DNA from: Paractinoplanes ferrugineus
GTDB taxonomy: Bacteria > Actinomycetota > Actinomycetes > Mycobacteriales > Micromonosporaceae
DNA length: 64,000 bases
Reading direction: 5' to 3'
Assembly (NCBI RefSeq): GCF_016862195.1
Contig: NZ_BOMM01000014.1
Span: 160,202-224,201 of the forward strand
Below are positions 61,506 through 64,000 of this stretch, piece by piece. A program made the translations under genes and the position numbers. Each line of letters begins with the position of its first letter. Position 1 is the stretch's first letter. The notes beneath the pieces are model-generated. The model was not told where the DNA came from, did not search any database, and saw nothing but the letters and a program-made list of their open reading frames with translations.

Positions 61506-61540
61506 TCAATTTTTATATCACTAGCTTATGAACCGGCGCT
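61506..61540 (-). promoter_or_regulatory. AT-rich promoter/operator of the MarR-MFS operon
   Basis: This short stretch (ATTTTTATATCACTAGCTTATGA on the plus strand, in part) is far AT-richer than its surroundings. It contains a TATAAA -10 on the minus strand (61517-61512), 6 nt before the GTG, and an imperfect dyad around CTAG, suitable for MarR binding. Confidence 0.5.
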
Positions 61541-61647
61541 CCGGCGGTGACGAAGCGCTCATTACTCGCCGGTAAATGTGGCAAATAACTCGAACGTGCC
61601 GTTTTCGCCTTCGCTCCCCGGCGCGCCACTGATGACAGCATGCCGTC

Positions 61648-62292
61648 ATGGACGAGCAGACCTTCCGGGACTTCGCCGACCATCTCGCCCCCGGAGCCCA
61701 CCTGCTGCCGGTCGCCGAGCGCGCCTACCGCACCTCCACCCGCACCGACGTCAAGCACCGGACCGCGGTCGGCACCCGCCCCGGCTCCAACGTCACCGCC
61801 TGGGGCAACTCCTGGCTGCACCCGCACATGGGCACCACCACGGGCGAACCGCACGCACCGCAGGACTTCATGATCGCGTTGCGGCACGTGGCACTGACCC
61901 TCGACGCCGACCCCGGCTGGCGCTCCTGGTGGCTGCGGTCCGGCCTGACCGCCTGCGAGCTGGGCATAGTCGCCGAGGGCCGGCTCGACCACCTGCGTCC
62001 CAGCGCCGACATCCGCCGCTTCAACGACCGGTTGCGCGCCAACTTCACCTGCGCCCTGCCGTCCGGCGACGCCGACCTGCCGGCCCGGGCGGCCACCGAG
62101 GTGCTGTCGATGTTCGAGGTGATCAGGCAGGCCATGTCGCTTCCCGGGCTGCCGCCGACGCCGCACGTACCGAGCCTGCCGGCTGACGTGCCGGAGGTGG
62201 CGGTCACCACCAAACACCTGCCCGAGCGGCCGGGCGAGAGGGAACACCAGGGCTATCTGACCCTCACCCAGATCCAGGAGTTCTTCGGGTGA
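61648..62292 (+). CDS. Uncharacterised actinobacterial protein
   Basis: 214 aa, soluble, no signal peptide or TM helix. I do not recognise the family. Visible features are an N-terminal helical part, TAWGNSWLHPHMGTTTG, a Trp-rich WRSWWLRSGLTACELG segment and a Pro-rich stretch (PGLPPTPHVPSLPADVPEV) before the end. GC-rich third positions and a plausible ATG support a real gene, although no good ribosome site is seen. It lies between the MarR promoter and the GT39-type gene. Confidence 0.65.
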   Translation: MDEQTFRDFADHLAPGAHLLPVAERAYRTSTRTDVKHRTAVGTRPGSNVTAWGNSWLHPHMGTTTGEPHAPQDFMIALRHVALTLDADPGWRSWWLRSGLTACELGIVAEGRLDHLRPSADIRRFNDRLRANFTCALPSGDADLPARAATEVLSMFEVIRQAMSLPGLPPTPHVPSLPADVPEVAVTTKHLPERPGEREHQGYLTLTQIQEFFG

Positions 62293-62347
62293 GTCGGCCG
62301 CACTGACCACCGAGCTCGGCACGACGACGGACTACTATTCCTCTTCG

Positions 62348-63862
62348 ATGGACACGCGGCCCCCGGAGACCAGCAGTATCACCTGGTCAGAAGCGCCGAC
62401 GGAGATCGTCGTCCGGGAGCCGGAAACCCCCTGGACGGCCACCCCGCCGCCGGTCGAGCAGACCCGCCTCGCCGGGCTCCTCTGGGTGCTGCCCGCGGTG
62501 GTCGCCACCGCGCTCGGCGTCTGGCGGCTGACCGTGCCCGCCCTGTGGGCCGACGAGCTCGCCACCTGGGGTGCCGCCCGGCTCAGCTGGACGCAGCTGC
62601 GCGAACTGACCGGCAACGTCGACATCGTGCTGGCCCCCTACTACGCGGCGATGAAGGCGTACACCTCGATCGCCGGCACCTCGACGGTCGCCCTGCGCCT
62701 TCCCGCTCTGCTCGCGATGATCGCGACCGTCCTGCTGACGACGGCGCTGGGCCGCCGCCTCGGCGGCCCATGGGTCGGCCTGTTCGCCGGGCTGATCTAC
62801 GCTCTGCTGCCGGTCACCTCCCGGTACGCCCAGGAGGCCCGCTCCTACGCGCTCGTCGTGTTCGCCGCCACGCTCGCCACGCTCTGCCTGACGCGCCTGA
62901 TCGAACGGCCGACCGTGCTGCGCGCCGCGGCCTATGCCGGCGCGACGATCCTGACCGGGCTCAGCCATCCGCTCAGCGCCCTGCTCGTGCTCGCCGGCCA
63001 CCTGGTGGCGGTCGCCTGGCGCCGTGACTGGCGCACCGCCCTGCACTGGGGCCCGGCCGCCCTGCTCGGCGGCCTGCCCGCCCTGGTGCTGACCGCACTC
63101 GGCAACGGCCAGCGCAACCAGCTCTCGTGGATCAGCGTGCTGACGCTCAACCTGATGAAGCTCGTCCCCGAGCGCATCTTCATGTCCGGCGCGGTCGCCG
63201 GCATCGTGCTCGGCCTGGCCATCCTGGGCGTGCGAGCGGCGCCCAGGACCGCCACCCTGGCCGCCGCCGGCTTCGTGCCGATCCTGCTGCTGTTCGTCGT
63301 GGGACTGGTCCAGCCGATCTGGGCGGCCCGCTACGTGCTCGTGGCCCTGCCCGCCCTCGCCGTGCTCGCCGCCGCGGCTGCGATGCGCTTCGGCGCCCGC
63401 CCCTCGGCCGTCGTCGTGCTGCTGCTGGCTCTGGTCGGCTGGCCCTACCAACTCGACTCGCGGGCCCCGAACGGCCACTCCGAGGACTCCGAGAAGATCT
63501 ACTCGGTGATCCACCCGCTCTACCGCCCCGGCGACGTGGTGGTCTTCCCCGACACCCACCCGAGCATCCCGTGGGCGGCCCGCGACATCTACAACCGCTA
63601 CCTGCCGACGCCCCGCCCGCCCGACGTGCTGATGACCAGCCCACAGCGCACCGACGGCCGCTTCCTCGCCACCGAGTGCCCCGGCGCGACCTGCCTCGGC
63701 AACCCGCCCCGGATCTGGGTGGTGCGAGTCGACAACAGCGCCGACCCGTACGCGAACATGAATCCCGCCAAGCGCAAGCGCCTGACCGACGGTTACCAGC
63801 CGGTGCAACGCTGGAACTACCTGCTGCTCGGCATCACCCTGCTGGAACGCAAGCGCGCCTGA
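62348..63862 (+). CDS. GT39/ArnT-like membrane glycosyltransferase
   Basis: 504 aa with about 10-11 helices. The first extracytoplasmic loop carries LWADELATWGAARLSWTQL, where the acidic residues at WADE match the conserved DE of polyprenyl-phosphate-dependent (GT-C) mannosyltransferases, and SRYAQEARSYAL matches the second family block. It probably transfers a sugar from a lipid carrier to a surface glycan or protein. ATG 62348 has no ribosome site; a TACTAT string lies 9 nt upstream. Confidence 0.85.
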   Translation: MDTRPPETSSITWSEAPTEIVVREPETPWTATPPPVEQTRLAGLLWVLPAVVATALGVWRLTVPALWADELATWGAARLSWTQLRELTGNVDIVLAPYYAAMKAYTSIAGTSTVALRLPALLAMIATVLLTTALGRRLGGPWVGLFAGLIYALLPVTSRYAQEARSYALVVFAATLATLCLTRLIERPTVLRAAAYAGATILTGLSHPLSALLVLAGHLVAVAWRRDWRTALHWGPAALLGGLPALVLTALGNGQRNQLSWISVLTLNLMKLVPERIFMSGAVAGIVLGLAILGVRAAPRTATLAAAGFVPILLLFVVGLVQPIWAARYVLVALPALAVLAAAAAMRFGARPSAVVVLLLALVGWPYQLDSRAPNGHSEDSEKIYSVIHPLYRPGDVVVFPDTHPSIPWAARDIYNRYLPTPRPPDVLMTSPQRTDGRFLATECPGATCLGNPPRIWVVRVDNSADPYANMNPAKRKRLTDGYQPVQRWNYLLLGITLLERKRA

Positions 63863-63896
63863 TCTTCGCCACCATCGGCCCCTGGCGGAGTGGCTG

Positions 63897-63942
63897 CCCG
63901 TCCTGGTTTGCGCCACCGGGACTTTGGTCCTGCCAGGACGGG
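63897..63942. repeat. 10-bp inverted repeat around a DevR-like box
   Basis: CCCGTCCTGG (63897-63906) and CCAGGACGGG (63933-63942) with 26 nt between. It may be a terminator for the GT39-type gene (34 nt past its stop) or part of a promoter for a gene beyond the window. Confidence 0.5.
63918..63930. promoter_or_regulatory. DevR/DosR-like box
   Basis: GGGACTTTGGTCC matches the core of the actinobacterial DosR/DevR motif (GGGACTWWAGTCCC-like), which controls hypoxia and nitric-oxide genes. The target gene would start after base 64000 and is not visible. Confidence 0.45.
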
Positions 63943-64000
63943 AGTTCGGGCCCGGGTCCACCCGCGCCGACCGGAGGAGTCTCAAAGGCGAAAGAAAAAG

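Overview
The window is 64 kb of very GC-rich actinobacterial chromosome. Codon third positions are almost all G or C, GTG and TTG starts are common, and many genes look leaderless. The gene set (an actinobacterial SigF-type sigma factor, a Roadblock/LC7 pair, a DUF6131 peptide, several ECF sigma factors and many secreted glycan-active proteins) best fits the Micromonosporaceae, for example an Actinoplanes-like organism. That genus call is an inference. I see no rRNA, tRNA, IS element, prophage or CRISPR array. The region reads as ordinary chromosome rich in regulators, transporters and secreted proteins.

Layout. 0-5 kb: the N-terminus of a secreted glycan-binding protein, an EAL-HDOD protein, an ECF sigma/YCII operon, a 0.6-kb non-coding stretch with GC-rich tandem repeats, and a HAMP sensor with a degenerate kinase region. 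5-8 kb: ahcY behind an S-adenosylhomocysteine (SAH) riboswitch, then a Na+/H+ antiporter. 8-14 kb: a TetR-ABC exporter operon with a perfect palindromic operator, and a GGDEF-EAL protein translationally coupled to an orphan amino-acid-binding lipoprotein. 14-20 kb: DUF1707 protein, secreted LamG plus beta-propeller proteins, an M14 carboxypeptidase and an MFS exporter. 20-25 kb: two Roadblock proteins, a LacI regulator and a sugar ABC importer. 25-31 kb: a large secreted beta-helix protein, a phosphoesterase, glyA behind a ZTP riboswitch and a second antiporter. 31-36 kb: an HTH regulator with an SDR, an ArsB-like permease, and a SigF-type partner-switch cluster. 36-43 kb: a secreted DUF1906/FG-GAP protein, a glycosyltransferase with an apparent internal deletion, DedA, a Lys/Ala-rich coiled-coil protein, a HAD phosphatase, a DyP peroxidase and an SDR. 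43-50 kb: a second beta-propeller/LamG pair around a membrane phosphodiesterase and a GH18 protein, then an NDH-2-like enzyme. 50-55 kb: an ECF sigma with a membrane partner, and a manganese (yybP-ykoY) riboswitch leading a four-gene operon. 55-64 kb: an S33 peptidase, TetR-MFS and MarR-MFS modules, an unrecognised protein and a GT39-like membrane protein. A DevR/DosR-like box lies at the right end.

How it works together. The most distinctive layer is RNA-level metabolic control. SAH, ZTP and Mn2+ aptamers each sit next to a matching gene and have a -10 element at the right distance. SahH and GlyA connect methyl-group and one-carbon metabolism. Most drug-type exporters sit beside their own TetR or MarR regulator. 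Signalling genes include two c-di-GMP-domain proteins, two ECF sigmas, and a SigF switch whose kinase and antagonist both look altered. Convergent genes are packed so tightly that many pairs share or nearly share stop codons.
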